Source of the DNA: Watersipora subatra
Lineage: Eukaryota > Bryozoa > Gymnolaemata > Cheilostomatida > Watersiporidae
Length of the DNA stretch: 64,000 bases
Direction: 5' to 3'
Assembly (NCBI RefSeq): GCF_963576615.1
Contig: NC_088716.1
Location: 59,164,228-59,228,227 of the forward strand
Shown: piece by piece, positions 13,401 through 28,400 of the stretch
How the letters are laid out: each line of letters begins with the position of its first letter
Position numbering within the stretch: the first letter of the stretch is position 1
Notes under the pieces: generated by a model
The model's database searches: none
What the model saw: only the letters and a program-made list of their open reading frames with translations
Told to the model about the DNA's origin: nothing
Translations under genes and position numbers: made by a program

Positions 13401-16400
13401 TAGAAGTGCTAAAAGCCGCAAGAGAGTATACCATAAAACCTCTAATTAAACGCCACCTCTATTCAAACGCCACCTCTATTTGACTGCCACTTTGACTACT
13501 TTTGATCTTTATAAATCCATAATATTAAATGATCAGTAGAAAAGTGTCTACAAAATCGTATTAATAATAAATCGTTTACATTATCAACAATCAATCCTCT
13601 CATTGTCCAATTTCAAAGCTTTTCGCTTTATTTTCATTAAAACTTTGAAAGCAACACCATAGAACTAATCAGGAACAGTTTCAGGCTAATAATAGTTCCT
13701 TGTTTAACGCGGTCTTTCTATTTCGAAGTAGCCTATATACATAAAAAAGCGGTTTAAATTTACAATGGTAGATGAACTTTAAAAGCAACGCCATAGAAAC
13801 AATTACTAACTGTCTTAGGCTAATAGTAGTTCCTTTTTAACGCGGTCCTAATACTTCGAAGGACATGTATATAAAACCTGTTCACAAATTTTGGACCATA
13901 GGTTACGTTTACTCAGCAAACTTTTATGCATTGCATTAGTGCTAAATGCAGCGCGTAAAAGTTTTAATCTGCTAAAAAAATGTTTGTACGCTAATTTCGA
14001 CTAGTTCAGCAGTGCAAAAGAAGAGTTGAGGCCAGAAGATATTGTGGAAGATATTGAACAACTAGAAGATGTTCGTTCTATTGAAAGCAACAATCAGAAC
14101 ACCGCTATCCGAGAAAAGGATGGAAATATTTTTATTTTAAAAATGTTAATTTTTGTTTCTGCATGTAATATAAGTATGGTTCATTTATGGCACTTGTTCA
14201 TGAATATATATTTGTATTATTTGATAGATTTAAAGTGTATTACTTAATAGCATCCGAGCGGCTATTTTAACACAGCTTACAATGAATCGATGCTCATAAC
14301 TCTACTTCTATTGCACATAAAAAGCTATTTTTCACTGCAATCTGTAGCAAACATATCAATGAGCACAATGAGCTTTTATGCAATATTGTTAAATATAGAT
14401 ATAAAATAAAAATATGTCTTCAAATTTAGAATGAAATAAAGAATGCCAACAAACTGCAAAAAAGGACACAGGCTATAATATCATTGCAGGTCAATTGCAA
14501 GCAATAGATATCAACTAGTCGAGATATTTTTTCAGTTTCTCGATGCATGTTTATTAAGAGATCTTTGACGACTTAGAGGTAAGTTAGCAGATGTATTGCA
14601 TCCAAAAGGGTTAATATCGCTTCACTAGAAAAAGAGAGCAGAATATAGGCGACATTCGCTTCGCCTGTAAGAGGGCTAAATTTATCTTCCGAAAATTGTG
14701 ACGAGTCATTTGAAAAATACACGGTCAGCCTCTATTTGAACACCGCCTCTAATTGACCGCCCCTATAGAGGAAGGGTTGAAAAATAGAGCGCCATGGCGT
14801 TCAATAAGAGGTTTTACGGTAAATGCTGTAGAAAGAACAGAGAGTGAAGGATAATGATGTAAATGCTACGAATGCTAAAGAACTTAAAATTCCGTTAAAA
14901 GCTTTTGGCTATGAACAGAGCAAGAGCAAGGGGATAAACCCTCCGGCTATAATGGAGGACATAAAAACAAAAAGGTTGTTGACTTTGGCTCTGAAGGTAA
15001 AAGCTAACCGCTGCTATACCTACCGATATTTTGGCCGTCAAAGATTTGAGCCTCTCGAGTATTTTGCAGCAAAAACTTGGCAGTCGAATCATGGATTTCT
15101 GATATACATCCACGGAACCCATTCGAAACTTGGCCAAGGTTTTGCAGTAATCTGAAACAGCCACATACATGTACATTATTTTATTGGCAATAATTTCCTT
15201 GCAAACAGGAATGTTTACAAATTATGCCATAATTATGCCAAAACAAATGTCAAAAATAAAAAAGGGCAACAGTTAGCCAATAAACGGTTTGACAAGGTGT
15301 TTAAAATACTTTTCTCTGTTAAGAGAATGAATATTAGGTGGAAGATTGTTAAAGGAGCTGGCAATGATAAAGCAACATCCTCTATAGACATTTTAAAAGA
15401 GAATACCAGTCATATTTCCTCAGCACACAGTTTAACATCATTCAATCAATTTGAAGAACAGTTCATTAAATACCTTTTAGGCATAAAGAGATGGAGGTCT
15501 GGCATCACATGTCCTATATAAAGTATGGGGTCTGAGTTAAGGTCATAGGCCTTCTTGGGGCCTTTTCTGGCCACCGTAGGTTGTCCAGTTACCATGAGAT
15601 GACCTTTATTCTTCACTTGCTTTATCCTCACAAAATACTTTCTGTTGGTTACTAACCGTTCTTCTGATTGCAAAAGAGTGCTCCCTTCTCCGAGATTAAA
15701 TCTATAAGAATACGTGTATGCCGGAACTTACTGGTTCTGCACACCAGAATATGTATAATTAGTTATGCTCTTAGTAGGTGTGGTCTGCGGGTAGAACTTT
15801 AAGATTTAGCAGCTTCACAACACAGATAGGTCGCAGAGAGTGTAAGATGTGAGTGAAAGGTTTGTGATACGAAGGACATCTGGCAAGATAAACTGAACAA
15901 ATTCATGAGAGTGAAAATAAAAAAGAACTTTATTTCAGATCAGTTGAGGCTCGGTTTGACAACGACTGCCATTGCAAAGAAAGATACGCTACTACTCAAA
16001 GAAAGAGAATGCTTGTGATAAAACGTCAAAAAGAATAAGTTGGAATGCAAACTAGTAAAGATAGAGACACTAAATGTAGAATTGGTAACTGGTAACGGAG
16101 TTGGCAGACGTGATGCACAGATAAAAGGTGTAGGAGCTGCATTTAGGAGGCAAGGCAACAGATACTATTCTATTGCCTCAACAGATATGATTTTATTATG
16201 ATATAAATGAACGTAGAATGATGATAGAGGCAGACCTCGATGAATGTTCAAGGGAAGAGAATCAAAAAAATGAGAGCGACATGCGAAAACATGAGCATGT
16301 CATGAAGAATAACGAGGGTGAGAATGTGAGCAATGTGAGAATGCAAAGAACAATAACTTCGCCGTACCAAAAACCTACTACATATAATATTCAGTACCAG

Positions 16401-19400
16401 CGATGCTCCAATCGCAAAAGAGCACTGTGTTAAAATGATAACCCGATGTATGGCTAACGTGTGAGTCGCTCACCTATACTGTAGGAATCCATCATTGAGA
16501 ACGAGAGACATAAAGTCACCAGACCACCGATCTGAGCCAGAGTAAAGCAGGATTCCAGATGCGTGTGTTGGAATAATAGTAAGGTGGATGTCAAAAAATT
16601 CTTTTTGTCTGTCCCAAAGGTAAGCCAAAAAACTGTTTCCGTCGAACCTCGGTACTGTGAAGTCATTAGCTGCAAAAGACAGTGAGGCATAAAGGTGCTA
16701 CAGAGCAAGGGTGTTCTGTTGTACCATCCAGTACTACTAGATTAAAGCATGCTAGCATTAATAAGGAACTGTAAGCTAAAGATCTAAGTATAAGAAATCG
16801 TCTTACCTACATATTGAATGAAACTACACACTGAATGTAATTGATACATTTATGCGTACAGGAGCTGACTTCATGTTAAACGTGATGTCAATTTAATCAT
16901 CTGGTCATTAGCTTTTAATAAAACAGAGTAAGTTGATGGTTTAACTGCCATATTCAGAATTTTAGAGGACAACTTGAAATAGCATTTCATGATGAAGAAG
17001 AGACTGTATGTCGACAGCGTATTTTATAAAGTGGTATAGACCTCGAAGAAGAAGCGTTACACTAGCAAGACCTCCGCTACACCGTTGCACCACAGCTGAG
17101 CAGTAAAGACACATTGCTGATGCTAGTAGGTACGCTAGGACTAATCCGCTGCGCCATGACAGTCGAAGAAGGAACAAATGCAAGGATTTGTATACATGGA
17201 GAAATATATTATGTGTACCTGTCTGACACTTGCTTCCTTTCCAATGTACCGTGCAGAGACAGTGGAAGCCTAGATTAGCATCATTAGAACAAGTTCCTCC
17301 ATTTGCACACGGGTCGTCTTCACACGTCACTCTATCTGTTAAGCGGGTAGATAAGATAAACATGCATACAAAAAGATGCTCTAGATCTTTATATAAATAT
17401 AGTTAATACAAGGTAGATCTTTTGCAAGCTCGCGTGTCTCAATATCTGTCCAACATCTGTTCTATCCTGCCGTCACTAAGCCACGCCCACTCATCAAGTA
17501 GATCCTGCTTACTAGGCCACACCTACCCATGGACTCATACAGCCACATCCACTCATCAAGTAAAAAATGCTTACTATGCCACACCCACCCATAGATTCGT
17601 CAAGTAATCAAGTAATCATGCCCACTAATCAAATAGACCATGCTTACCAGGCCACAACCACTCATTAGGTCATACGTCATTCATTTATCAGGTCAACTCA
17701 TTCACTGAATCACGCACTTACCATTCACATAGGGAGAAATTATCTCCTCTTCATCATCTGCTCCCTCATCAGCTACAATATTATCATTACGCAATAAGCC
17801 GTTGTCATTGATTTCCGAAGCTGTTGTACTTACTACAGCTTGTGTGCACCATAATCAATAACATTTACCCTGATTCCCTCCATTTAGTAACAAACTATTT
17901 GTTTTAAAGCTTCATTCACACTTAATTTGCAAACATTATAAAAATTATAAAGTGTATGGCATCTACAGCATAGCAGATGTTATATTTATAAGCTAAAAGT
18001 TCAAATGGAGTTAACAGAAATGATTAAAACTTCAAATACAGTTTAGCAACCTACATGTACATCAATTTTGGCAAATTCAGCTGACAGCCACACCAAAAGT
18101 ATAACTATTCAGAAAGAAGACAATGCTCGCTAGATGCCAACTGTTTAAAATGACAAGGTAGTACAACGAGATGCATGAGAAGACGAGTCCTACTACTAGG
18201 CATTTAATTTCACACACTCAGCTATGAGTAGCTGAATAAATCAAACTAAATGGCTACTAGCAGCAAATAATTGTTAAGTAAAGCTGGTGAGTCGCAAATG
18301 AGGAAGGTAAACAGCCTACCAAAAGCCATTCCAGCGCCTCCTCCCCACCAGAACCCTGTGGAAGAAAATACAGCATGCCAGACAGTTTCTGCAGATCATT
18401 GGCATGCAGCAAAGCAACAGTAGAGTGAAAACACTCCAGGTTTTTCCCATTTTCAAAAGACAGTTACTGGAAGTAGATAACTAAATGGGAGTTGCGACAT
18501 GCTGGTTCAACAACAAATACAGCCGTAAAGGCGTAACGAACATAATTACACGTGCAAGGCGCAAGCAGCTGGGTAAGACCTTTGACTAGATGTCAGCAAG
18601 GAGGCTGTTAATAACCACAAAAGTAAGTCAGCCACACTGCTACGTATTCATGCTACCAAACAATCAGTCAGTCAGGAAACTACAGTCATGCTGCCACTTT
18701 GCTGAGATTCGACCCTATAAACAGATCTACCTGCATATGTATACACTTTTGTACCATACTTTCTGTATAATATTTTGACTAATTTATTAAACTCAGCCTT
18801 ATTCCAAACTCAGAATGTTGACCTCAGCAAACTTGCTCACTATTAAAGAATTCCTAATTATTATTATTGGACAAGATCGGACAACTATGGTTGCAACTGA
18901 CCACCCCAGCCAGCAGCTGTAGATGCCTTTGTTTTTGCTGTTGTGGTCATTGCCGTTGATGTTGAAGTTTCCATTTTGGTAGTTGTCTCCTCACATGGCC
19001 CTTTACGAATGGCCATTAATCCACCGTCTATGCAAGCTTGCCGTCTAAGATTACAAGGGTTTGGATACGTTTGTCCATCAGATGCGCAGACGTAGTCCTA
19101 AAAAAACATCTCTTTATCCTGTCATATTGAAAAAAATATTCAAAACATTGACGACTACACATTGATGTCTAAATATTGATGTCTAAACATTGATGTCTAA
19201 ACATTTATGTCTAAATAATGATGTCTAAACATTGATGTCTAAAGATTGATGTCAAAATTTTGATGTCTAAATGTTGATGTCTAAACATTGATGTCTAAAC
19301 ATTGATGTCTAAACATTGATGTCTAAATGTTGATGTCTAAATGTTGATGTCTAAACATTGATGCCTAAATGTGATGTCTAAACATTGATGTCTCAACATT

Positions 19401-22400
19401 GATGTCGAAAAAAAAATTAGCAATCTTACGAGATCGTCAGGGCAAGTGTAGTCGCAGGTGCACAGAGGCTTTGAGTTTTCGTCCACCACGCATTGTCCAT
19501 TCCCACAATTCTTAGTGTCGCATGTTTCCTGCTCACTAAATGGAAGCTCACTAATTTTCTGGCAGCCTTGTGATGTAAGTATCATTCCTGGCTCCACACA
19601 TTTATCACACTTAAGCCCTGACAGATACAGTAGAAATTTAGCTGAGTGGTTGGAATTTAAATACTGATTTCTATGAAATGATTATTTAATATTTATGTTT
19701 ACATTTTCTCTTTCTTACCTTCGACCTTTTCTATGCACTGGCAGCGGCCGGTGTTCTGGTCACAGTCTGTCCGCACAGAACCGAAAGTGTTGCATTGACA
19801 AGCTGCAGATTAGCACAAAGTCAATCAACAGCAGTAAAATTTCTACGACCTCATTAGATAAGCTGCAGATAATTTCAGTCACCTATCTAGCGTCTGCATA
19901 TGTAGTATATAATACGCTCTTTTAGATCTGCATATGAAACTAGCATGTTTTCTCATAGCCGTCTTATTTACATTAATGAGAAGTTCATGAAATAGTGTGT
20001 GAACGGCTATCTTACAATTTTACTTTCTAAGTTAGTCGAGATTTAGATGAAGCATTATGATTGGTTCTTGAAAGGCGACTTCGCTGTCAAGGACACGCTG
20101 GGGAGCTGTCAAGGACACGCTGGGGAGCTGTCAAAGACACGCTGGGGAGCTGTCAAGGACACGCTGGGGAGCTGTCAAGGACACGCTGGGGAGCTGTCAA
20201 GGACACGCTGGGGAGCTGTCAAGGACACGCTGGGGAGCTGTCAAGGACACGCTGAGGAGCTGTCAAGGACACCCTGGGGAGCTGTCAAGGACATGCTGGG
20301 GAGCTGTCAAGGACACGCTGGGGAGCTGTCAAGGACACGCAGGGGAGCTGTCAAGGACATGCAGGGGAGCTGTCAAGGACATGCAGGGGAGCTGTCAAGG
20401 ACACGCTGGGGAGCTGTCAAGGACACGCTGGGGAGCTCAACCACCAAAAAAAACTTATACTAGCGGTTTCACTTCTTTTAACGCTTTTTGTGTGCTAATT
20501 GCATACCTCCAGTTCATGAGATTTTATAAAATTTTTGAAATGTGGTGAATACAAAAGTAGAGAATTCTATTTATCAGTGTGGCTCTTGAACACACTTCGA
20601 TGGAAGAGAGTGAAAGCATTGGTCAGCTATTTACCGTAGCCTGAGTTCATTCAACAAATCAGTTACATGTATCATTCATGTATCATTGTATGAGGGAATG
20701 TGCTGATTTACTGACACAGCAATAAGCAGAGAATCATGGGTATTCTCTTCAATACATCAGCAAAAGAGCAATTTTTTCGCCTGCTGAACATTTCAGAACT
20801 TTGATCTACATGTAGTGCTTAATACTACGCAAAATCCACACAACTGTTAGCCTCTGCTTCAATCAACTCGACGCCCAATCAATACCTAACAGGCACCTGT
20901 CATTCAGCGGGTTTCAAGTTAGCCTTTTCACAATAGCATCAGTTTCCTACAATGCTCTTTTAAAGTGATGATAGTATGTAATAACTGTTGTCAGAAAAAC
21001 AACAGCAGCCCTTGTTATAACTTTATAAATCTATCTTATGAGATGGGGTTAGCGGCTATGCAGAAACAGCACAACTGAGGAGTGATGTGAGCTTAATTTT
21101 GGTACTAAAAGCTGTCTCTTCTAAAGACAGCGACGTGAACTTTGACAGCTGCCAGTACTTACGAATGCAGCCTTCATTACTTTGAGTCTCAACAAGCCTC
21201 AGGCCCCACCAGCCAGTCTTACATTGGTCACAGGTTTTACCATACACGCCCGGCTTACAGTCACACTGGAAGTTAGTTGGATCACAGAGCTGTCCATTTG
21301 ACCCTATGCTGTGGCACTGGCATGTATCTATAAAGGACACACGGGCGTTGCCAGGAAACCATAGCAACCAAATATGGCGTGAATAGCTGGTTAGCCGTAC
21401 ATCAACATAATGAAAAAAGCTCTATAAAACGAATTGCATAAGCAAATTGACCTCTAAAGCAATTTAAGATTACAGAAAGCAGTTCTCAAGCACCAATGAT
21501 GCCAGCAGGTGTTTGAGGGAGCACAAGCTATTTCATCACTTTTAGGGCCCAGACCTTATACTTCATGCGAGAACAAATTATCATACGGGTGATACTAATG
21601 TATTGGTTGCAGAACAACAGCTTATTTCTCCACAAGTAAAGAACTTAAAATATTGGTACAAAAGATACAAGCAGTGATGTAAGGGGTCACGGGGTCACAG
21701 GGTCACGGAAGAATTTTGCAGGAATCAAGGTGAGCGGGTGAGGATGGTGGTTTAAAAGGATAACTTAGGAAATTTGGTGCTCTAGCCAACAGAAAACAAG
21801 CCATAATGCAAATTGTCACACTAAAAAACGTTCTGCAGACTCACTTGTCGTTGTTTCAAATGAATCACTCGCTGTAAAGGTCATGTAAAGGTCATGAAAT
21901 GCTAACAGACCTGGCTTAGCGCAAGTCTAGAATATCAGCACAGCAACATCAGAACACAAATAGTTTCAAGCATTTCTAAAGACAGTTTTAAAACAGATTT
22001 AAACTTTCTTGGCGTAGAGTGAAAAAACTTTTCCTATTTATATTACATCCAGCAGCGAAGGCTCGTCTCTATTTTTACTAGACAGTTACCTTCAAGGTCA
22101 CGCAGATTAAAACTCTATGTTTTTAAATTTCAACTGCTGAATGACTTACATGATGTTTCGTAAAGGTGAATTCACACCATTGAAGTGATGCAAATGAACA
22201 TAATATCAATATAAAGCTGAATCAGCAAGTTTAAATTTGATGTAATTGTTGTTTTTGTAGCCCAACCCAGTCCAGAGATACAATCGTTTGAATGAGATAC
22301 ATTCTTGGAACACTCAGATTTAAGGGAAAGTGTGATTATGACGTTTATAGTTGCACTTAGGCAAAGAGACTGACAGGGTAGAGACCCATAACACTACAAT

Positions 22401-25400
22401 TTGAATGCAATAACTGATATCAATAACCAGGAAGACATGCAGCCGCAATACTAGTGACATTATTGTAGCATGTAATCTTCTTCAGAGTGTTCTAATCGTG
22501 ATAAAGTTTTGTTGAATTTAATCTTGAAGCATCCTGGCAGTCGGATCATCTCAAACATCAAAGACATTCACAAATGATAGAAATATATCGATACTTTCTG
22601 ACAAAATTAACTAAAATGTTGTGTAAGTTCATCGTTAAACTTGCTGCCGCGAACAGCAGCTTGTCAAGAGTGTGAAAAGCAAGCCTTGTAAATGGCAAGT
22701 AAGCCGAGCTAGTATACGCATATGTGTCTCTCAAAATACCTTTCACAACCGGATCAGAATTGGCGTGTACTTGCACTTACATGGACAGCCCCTTTTCTCG
22801 GGCCCGGGTGATGCCAAAGTGCTGTTGTACGGGCAGCAACCAAACCTGGAGTATGTACAGGCGGGGAGGGCAGGATCTGCAATAGGATACCAGGATTGCT
22901 AGCGGTGTAGGTGATGAACTCTAAGTGATACTTGAAGTTTGACAACTGACACAAATGATAGCAGAGATTTATGAACATGAAATTAACAATTGAATAAATC
23001 AAAAGTTTTTGTATGTAGCTAACAAATAGTGTGTTCCCCTAAAGCTCACACTTTATAAATATCATATTAGATGTTGTCTAAACCTGACACAAACTCTTGT
23101 GAACATATAATATGATATCAGCGACAACATAATCATGTTAACAGTATAAGTAGAAGTTTTAGTGTTTTATGATATTATAGCAAATATATATTATATTATT
23201 TTATGATTTATATGTAACGTATAAAGTTCTAACAATAAAGCTTGAACGGTATCAAGTTTGTATTTACATTCATGTTTGATTGTTTCATTATAGTGCTGAG
23301 TAGAAAACTCCAACAAATGCTTTTCTGAGTTGAAGTTAATTTGTGAATTAACATAAATAGAGGTGCTATTATTATTTACATGTATATTAGTCAGAAGGTA
23401 GAAATATTCTGTGTGAAGTGTGCCATAATTGTACATCAATGAGAGCTAACCCAGAGTGAATATATTCTGGTACTTTGTAATTTTGTTAGAGTATTGACGA
23501 CATGACCAAACAGTCAACCAATCAGCAAGTTTGCATTGTATAACAGTAAATTCGTATCAGACGATGATTAGATACACTCTTTTTTTAATTCTGTATAAAC
23601 TTTACCTTGAAATCAATTATTAACGCTGCCACAAATTTTAATGGTGAGTCTGATTTCACAGCGGCTTGATATAACATGAGAACTTTGAGTCATGACAGGC
23701 CTAGGAGCTGTCAGCTCTATTTCACATGTCAAAAGTGTAGTTTTACCTTTAGCGCAGCAAACACCATCAAAACTGCAGTAGTTTGCATCTGATCCACAGA
23801 TCTCGCATTTGCCTTCATCTTTCTCTAAGCAGCTCGAGCAGCTCAGGTATATCCCATCAACCATTAGAGGCAGTTGTTCATCATTACACAGGGCATCGGT
23901 TGTATTCTCTGTAGTCTCCTCGTCTAGACAAGCAGTCGGTCAAATATGATAGATAATAAAACAGAAATAAATAAAAAGTAAATAATAAATATAGTAAAAT
24001 ATTTTGATAAATAGAACTTTCACGGTGACAACAAGTGGTTATATTATCAAATGACAAGCAAATTTAGAGTCGTTTTACCTTGGCAGAAAGCAAGTGGCTT
24101 TTCAAATATATTTCTTTGAGTGAGACACTGAGCCTGCCGAACTTCGCAGTAGTTTTTGTAGGTAACTCCGTCGCCTCCGCATACGGCTCTGTCCTCACTA
24201 CATAATACATTAGGAAGTGATGCAAACACAGATAAATGGTATTATATAGTTACTGTAAATTGGCAGTACACTTTGTCCTTTGTAGGTCAATCTGCTAGAT
24301 TCATTATTACAATTATTTTATGTAAAACATGTCAATTTCCGTGAAAAACTTCTGTTATTTTTATAAACAAGCAACTTTAGTTCACTATCTAAAATGTGAA
24401 GTTTTCACAAAATAAAATTTATAAAAAAGATTAGATGAGACAGGATCAAGCTATTATTGTTATATTACCATCAGCGATGCTGAATGTTTATTTTATGTCA
24501 ATTATAGGTTTCAAGATATTTCATGGTTTGTGGCCTCATTTTTACATGGCAGTTACATGTTTTCAACGCTTTTCACCTTACGCGATATGAACAAACTGCA
24601 TACTGCCAATAACAACTATTTTGAAGATATTATTGCTAGCTTCTTTAACTATCTTACACCTAATATCTGTTCTTTTAGTAGAGAAATTGTTTAAACACTG
24701 ACTAGCTAACTGTTGCCCTTTTTGTTTTTTGATTTTTGTATGGCGTGATTTGGAAAACATTTTCTGTTTAAAACTAAATTATTGCCAATAAAGTAATATA
24801 TATGAACATACTTTTGCAAAAGCTCAAATTCATTATAAACTATGAATTCATGCTGAATATTATCTGTTTTAGTCTTAAAAAGCAACTTGTACAAAATTTT
24901 AGTAGATTTTATCAGAAACTATAAGTATTTTCCTATCATTTGCGATTGTTCAAAACTTGATCGTAATTACGAAACGCTCAGATCAAGCGAAAGTGCGATT
25001 ATGACGTCTATAGTTGCAAAGAGACTGACAAAATAGAGACACGTAACGCTTCGACTTGAACACAATACTCGAAATCGACTACCAATCGCAACGATACCAA
25101 CTAGTAACATCTTTTCGCACGTAATTTCCTTTGGCGCGTTTTAATCAAGATAAATTTTGTCAATTTTAGTACTAGATTAAAAGTTCAAGATTAAAATCCA
25201 AAAAACCTGATCGCTGTTAAACCACTCCAGAAAAGTATGTACGAAATGATGTCACTAGTTGCTATCATTGCTATAGTTAATATCAGCTATTGCTTTCAAG
25301 AACTTTGCAGTGTTACGCGTCTCTATTCATACGGTCTTTTGCAACAATAGACATCATAATCGCACTTTAGCTTGATCTGTGCGTTTTAACCGCGATCAAG

Positions 25401-28400
25401 TTTTGTCGATTTTAATCTTGAAACATCCTGGCAGTCAGAACACCTCAAACATTAAAAACAATGACACATTATAAAAAAGACTAATACTTTTTGGTAAAAT
25501 CTACTACAATTTTGTGTTAATCTTTAAGGTGAGGATGAAGACAAAAGAGAAACTGACTGGGTGGCATGACAGGCCAGTGACCTCCATCTACAAAACAATG
25601 GTGGGAAACTGATGTGCTGATACAATACTGCAGGTGGTATCAGCACCGATATCAGTGTTTAACTGATGAGTTGTAACGATTCTACATTGATCATGGCTCA
25701 TTGATTATCTCTGGTTCATAGCAGTTATTCAGTGTACAATGTTATATCACCATCGTATGTTTAACTATGATGATGGCACATATAGATTTGCTCAGTCATT
25801 TTCTCAATCAGTTCATATCGCTTGTGGAAGTTTTTTGATAGATTTGCTTCGTTGACAAAAGCTAGTTTATTGTATCGATTCAATTGAGCTACTCTGTTGA
25901 GGAGACAACTACACATGGCGTGTTCATACATATGAAAATTTATATCCGAATTAATCATTGTTTTCACTCAGAATCTAAAAATTAAATTAATGAACACGAA
26001 ATTAGAAAACTTAGCTGTTGCTTTTATAGAAGATGAATGATTATATAATTTAAATTTCTTAATGGTAAATGATTATATTATATATATTATTAATGGTAAA
26101 CCTAACTGAAACCATTGCAGGAGGTCAGCCCAAAACATGCTCTCTTGTTATGATTTAAACAGCGGTGAGGTCAAGGTCAAGCATTAATGTTTGTTGATAA
26201 ATCCTTAAGCTGAAATCTGTTTCAAGGTCACTGGCCAATAAGGAGCTGGCAGCTGAAAGTAAACCTACAAATTTTTAGCTCTCAGTAGCAGCTGACATGA
26301 AGCTTATTGAAAAGCTGCTGTCTCTAAAAAAACTCCAAACTTACAGTATAGCTATTCATATTACTATAATTACGTTTTAAAATCGACCAGCCTACAGGTA
26401 AGTCCAAATATATCCCTTATTAACATTACCTGCCCTCACAATGTACTAATATTTCATCACATCTGCAGATACCAGGAGCACCTTCCTTAAAATCACAGAT
26501 CCCTTCAAACTTGCAATTTGTGTCCATATCGCAGCTTACTAGTGCAGGAGTTGTCTCTACCTAAAAAATGCAAGTTTTTATGTATTTTTAGTATATGACA
26601 TAAAGTCAACCGCTACTAGCTAACTAAAACTGTAGTTAGTCAGTAATAATCATTAGTTCTCTCGTTTGTCTAGCTGTGGTGGACTCGCACCTCAGGGTGT
26701 ACAGCATTGCAAAACCATAAGTCATTCGTTAATTTACATGACAAGGAAGATAATTACCATTGGAGGATCAGTATTCCGTGTTTCAAAACTGTCGGAGGTC
26801 ACATTTTCTGCAAAACATCATAAATCATATAATTCATCATTTCATACATCATAAAATTGGAATCTTATTCACATAACTTACAATGTTGCAAATGAGTACA
26901 GCTAAACTACTGTTGCGCCACTAATTTTCATTGCATATGTGTATTGTAGTGGGCATGACTTGATAGAATTCAACTCGACTGTTTGGAGTCGTCTTTACTA
27001 ACTCACCATCTTTAGAGCCCGACTGGAACTCACTGCATTGACCTGTCTTAGCGACAGTAATAAGGGTATCTAGATTACAAGACATCTTCTGCAGCGCACA
27101 CTCACTCCTGTAGGTCTTCCTATCTGTGCCACATACATAATCTTCTGTGTCACATGTCCAATCACATATGCAACTCGCTCCTGTTAATGGGAACAAAGGC
27201 TACGATAGTGAACAGCTGCGATATGAGATATAAAAAGGCTCGTGGGCTGTACTGTGTATGCATGATAAGAGCATTCTATTGGTCTGTCTAATCAACTCGC
27301 CAAGCAGTTGTTGTTTGTTGTGATGTCACCTCAAAATCACAGGTTTATGTGTTTATAGGCAAGTTCTACGGTTTACGATATCAACTCGACAGAACAACTG
27401 TTAAAACTACATATAAAATACCAAAGAAAAACAATGTTACTTACATGCATATCTGACATTAATATCTCATTTATCTAAATGCCAAGCTAAAATGTAGATA
27501 ACAACTCATGACAGTCTGATGTGAAGTTATGGCTCTGCATCAGTCATAACTCCGAGTCAGTATTCTATGTTATCAATAATAGCGATGCTCTAGTAGTGGT
27601 AGAGGGCTATAAATAGGAGCATACCGATGCATGTGCCTCCGTACAAACATGGTGTAGCGCGGTCACACTGCTTTCCATCACATCTGCCATCAGACACTCT
27701 GACGATCTTCTTCTTCTGTATGCATGACTGCAATACATAATCCTTTATTACTTTATGGTCAATCATTACTATTATCTTCCTTACTATTATGTAAGAGCCA
27801 TGCCTGTTTGTTTGTTTATTCGTCTGTCCGAAACCACGCTAAGAGCACTAAGAAAAATAGATTGCACCGCACTGGAATTGAACCCGGGCATTCTGCCTCC
27901 TAATCAAGCTCGCTACCATCTTTACCACTCCGTCTTCATAACACGGTGAAAACTTATTACATGTAATCATCTCTCACAGTGCACTGGACTGCCTTGGTAC
28001 TAGTAAATAATAATAAATAAATGCAGTCATTATTGATGTATTAGGGATTCAGGATTAATACCTGACGCAAAACTGCTTTCATTCTAAATTAAAAACTAGG
28101 GTAAGCATAAAACATATCTATCATTGAAGTGTGAAGCCAGCGAAGAGAAACTGTGGACGCCTACATTTATCTATAGGCTTGGAGTTATTCTCCCCACATC
28201 ACTTTCAATGATATGCGATAGGCCAGGTAACTGCTCAGTTGATTAGAGAATGACTCATGGATGAACCAAATTAATAAATGTTTGTGTACAGTTAACACAT
28301 CTGTTAAATTGCAAGTTGTCAGTTGTAGTATTTACAAAGATCTCAAGCTACAGTTTTTAAACATGCATCAAGAAGGTTTCATTTACCCTCTGCCAAGGTC

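Noticed and set aside
14844..15155. Plus-strand 103-codon frame
   Set aside because: Antisense of agrin exon 26, which encodes the LamG GFRGCI strand on the minus strand.
20047..20463. 138-codon plus-strand frame
   Set aside because: Product of the 22-bp satellite.
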